From contig BPJC01000003.1 in the NCBI GenBank assembly GCA_026004415.1, forward strand, positions 148,548 through 212,547: a stretch of DNA of 64,000 nucleotides. Direction: 5' to 3'. The translations under genes were made by a program, and so were the position numbers. Shown one piece after another: positions 63,653 through 64,000 of the stretch (position 1 is the stretch's first letter; each line of letters begins with the position of its first letter). Source of the stretch: Patescibacteria group bacterium (lineage in GTDB: Bacteria; Patescibacteriota; Microgenomatia; UBA1406; GWC2-37-13). The notes below the pieces were generated by a model. That model was not told the origin of the DNA. It did no database searches and saw only the letters and a list, made by a program, of their open reading frames with translations.

Positions 63653-63711
63653 GTGTTGGTCTATGAAAATATCAATTTTATAAAAATTTTATTTTTAGTA
63701 TAAAAGGTCAG

Positions 63712-63802
63712 CGGAGAGGGGGGGATTCGAACCCCCGTTCCGGGTTTTAGCCCGGAAACCCGCTCTCAAGGCGGGCGCTTTCAACCACTCAGCCACCTCT
63801 CC
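63712..63802 (-). tRNA. tRNA-Ser (TGA)
   Basis: 91 nt class II tRNA. Acceptor GGAGAGG/CCTCTCC with discriminator G; anticodon stem CCCGC/GCGGG around CTTGAGA, anticodon TGA; long variable arm TTCCGGG...CCCGGAA; T arm GGGGG TTCGAAT CCCCC. CCA is not encoded. It adjoins the eroded ATPase, a common setting for integrated elements. Confidence 0.95.
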
Positions 63803-63804
63803 TT

Positions 63805-64000
63805 TTAGAGTTTATGTTTTAGAGTTTCTCTGCCAATTCCTGTTTTGTAAAAGTGTTCTTGTTGTGACCATTGATCTTTGTTGGTATACGCTTCATAGTA
63901 TACCAGTTCAAACGGTCTTCTGTTTTTAGTTGCTTTTACTTTTCCTGCATTGTGTTCTTTTACTCTTCTTTTTAGATCTTTAGTCTTTCCAATATAAAGT
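63805..64000 (-). CDS. GIY-YIG nuclease-like protein, N-terminus beyond window
   Basis: The C-terminal ~65 codons are visible. LYIGKTKDLKRRVKEHNAGKVKATKNRRPFELVYYEAY is the second half of a UPF0213/YhbQ-type GIY-YIG domain, with the YIG and catalytic Arg region in view. The ending RETLKHKL is typical of the small stand-alone forms. Family members are predicted DNA nucleases of unsettled function. Stop TAA at 63807-63805, just 3' of tRNA-Ser on the opposite side of its 5' end. Confidence 0.85.
   Translation of the reverse strand, partial: LYIGKTKDLKRRVKEHNAGKVKATKNRRPFELVYYEAYTNKDQWSQQEHFYKTGIGRETLKHKL

Overview
The window is AT-rich bacterial DNA (roughly 30% GC by eye) read with the standard bacterial code; TGA serves as a true stop, for example in thyA and in the ilv leader peptide. 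Several traits point to a small-genome candidate-phylum bacterium, most likely Patescibacteria/CPR (Microgenomates-like). These are giant beta-rich secreted proteins, a GT39 mannosyltransferase-type membrane protein, a tandem ThyX-like protein, a divergent Lgt-like protein, many small orphan proteins, and a near-complete absence of Shine-Dalgarno sequences. In at least twelve places a -10 hexamer lies only 6-11 nt upstream of the start codon, so many transcripts are probably leaderless. The lineage assignment is inference; there is no rRNA gene here to settle it.

Layout. 1-14.7 kb is a cell-surface region: a partial secreted protein on the minus strand, then a divergent plus-strand run of secreted or membrane-anchored proteins. 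That run holds two paralogues sharing a C-terminal domain, two DUF916-like membrane-anchored proteins, a 674-aa adhesin-like protein, a 1762-aa protein with an intact LytM/M23 zinc peptidase site, and a LytR_C-domain protein. 15.0-17.0 kb (minus) holds a TyrA-PheA fusion, a membrane protein, tRNA-Phe and tRNA-Gln. 17.0-19.1 kb is a decaying nucleotide-metabolism patch (NUDIX with an internal stop, ThyX missing its 5' end).

19.3-28.3 kb is the centrepiece: an isoleucine/valine operon (ilvE-ilvB-ilvN::aminotransferase-ilvC-ilvA-ilvD-ridA). It is preceded by a strong promoter, a 17-codon leader peptide in which ten consecutive codons are Ile, Val or Leu, and mutually exclusive terminator/antiterminator hairpins. 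This is a classical ribosome-mediated attenuator, with a leader peptide that appears to be translated from a leaderless RNA. ilvN is fused to a complete fold-type I aminotransferase.

28.4-47.1 kb is mixed housekeeping and membrane material: bL19, YraN, an M29 aminopeptidase, a YqaA-type membrane protein, a CBS protein, a flippase-like protein, an SDR epimerase, GT39, Lgt-like, DksA-like, a Kef-type antiporter, a TPR protein and YebC, plus a frameshifted Na+/Ca2+ exchanger. 47.1-48.1 kb is a gene-free kilobase with several perfect dyads and one perfect DnaA box. 48.1-57.4 kb has tgt, orphan proteins, a pseudokinase, a PQQ-type sugar dehydrogenase, thyA-folA, a frameshifted mgtE and a GNAT. 57.4-62.5 kb (minus) is a copper-handling locus (CsoR with a palindromic operator, a His/Met-rich membrane protein, a CopB-type ATPase, a DUF411 protein, and a Cys-rich membrane protein upstream). 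62.5-64.0 kb has the remains of a defence-type AAA ATPase, tRNA-Ser and a partial GIY-YIG protein.

Taken together, the organism appears able to make Ile and Val with regulation by aminoacyl-tRNA supply, and to complete Phe/Tyr synthesis from prephenate. It appears to make dTMP through ThyA/DHFR while an older ThyX locus decays. Six loci carry broken reading frames; whether each is true decay, slippage-rescued or a sequencing error needs read-level data.
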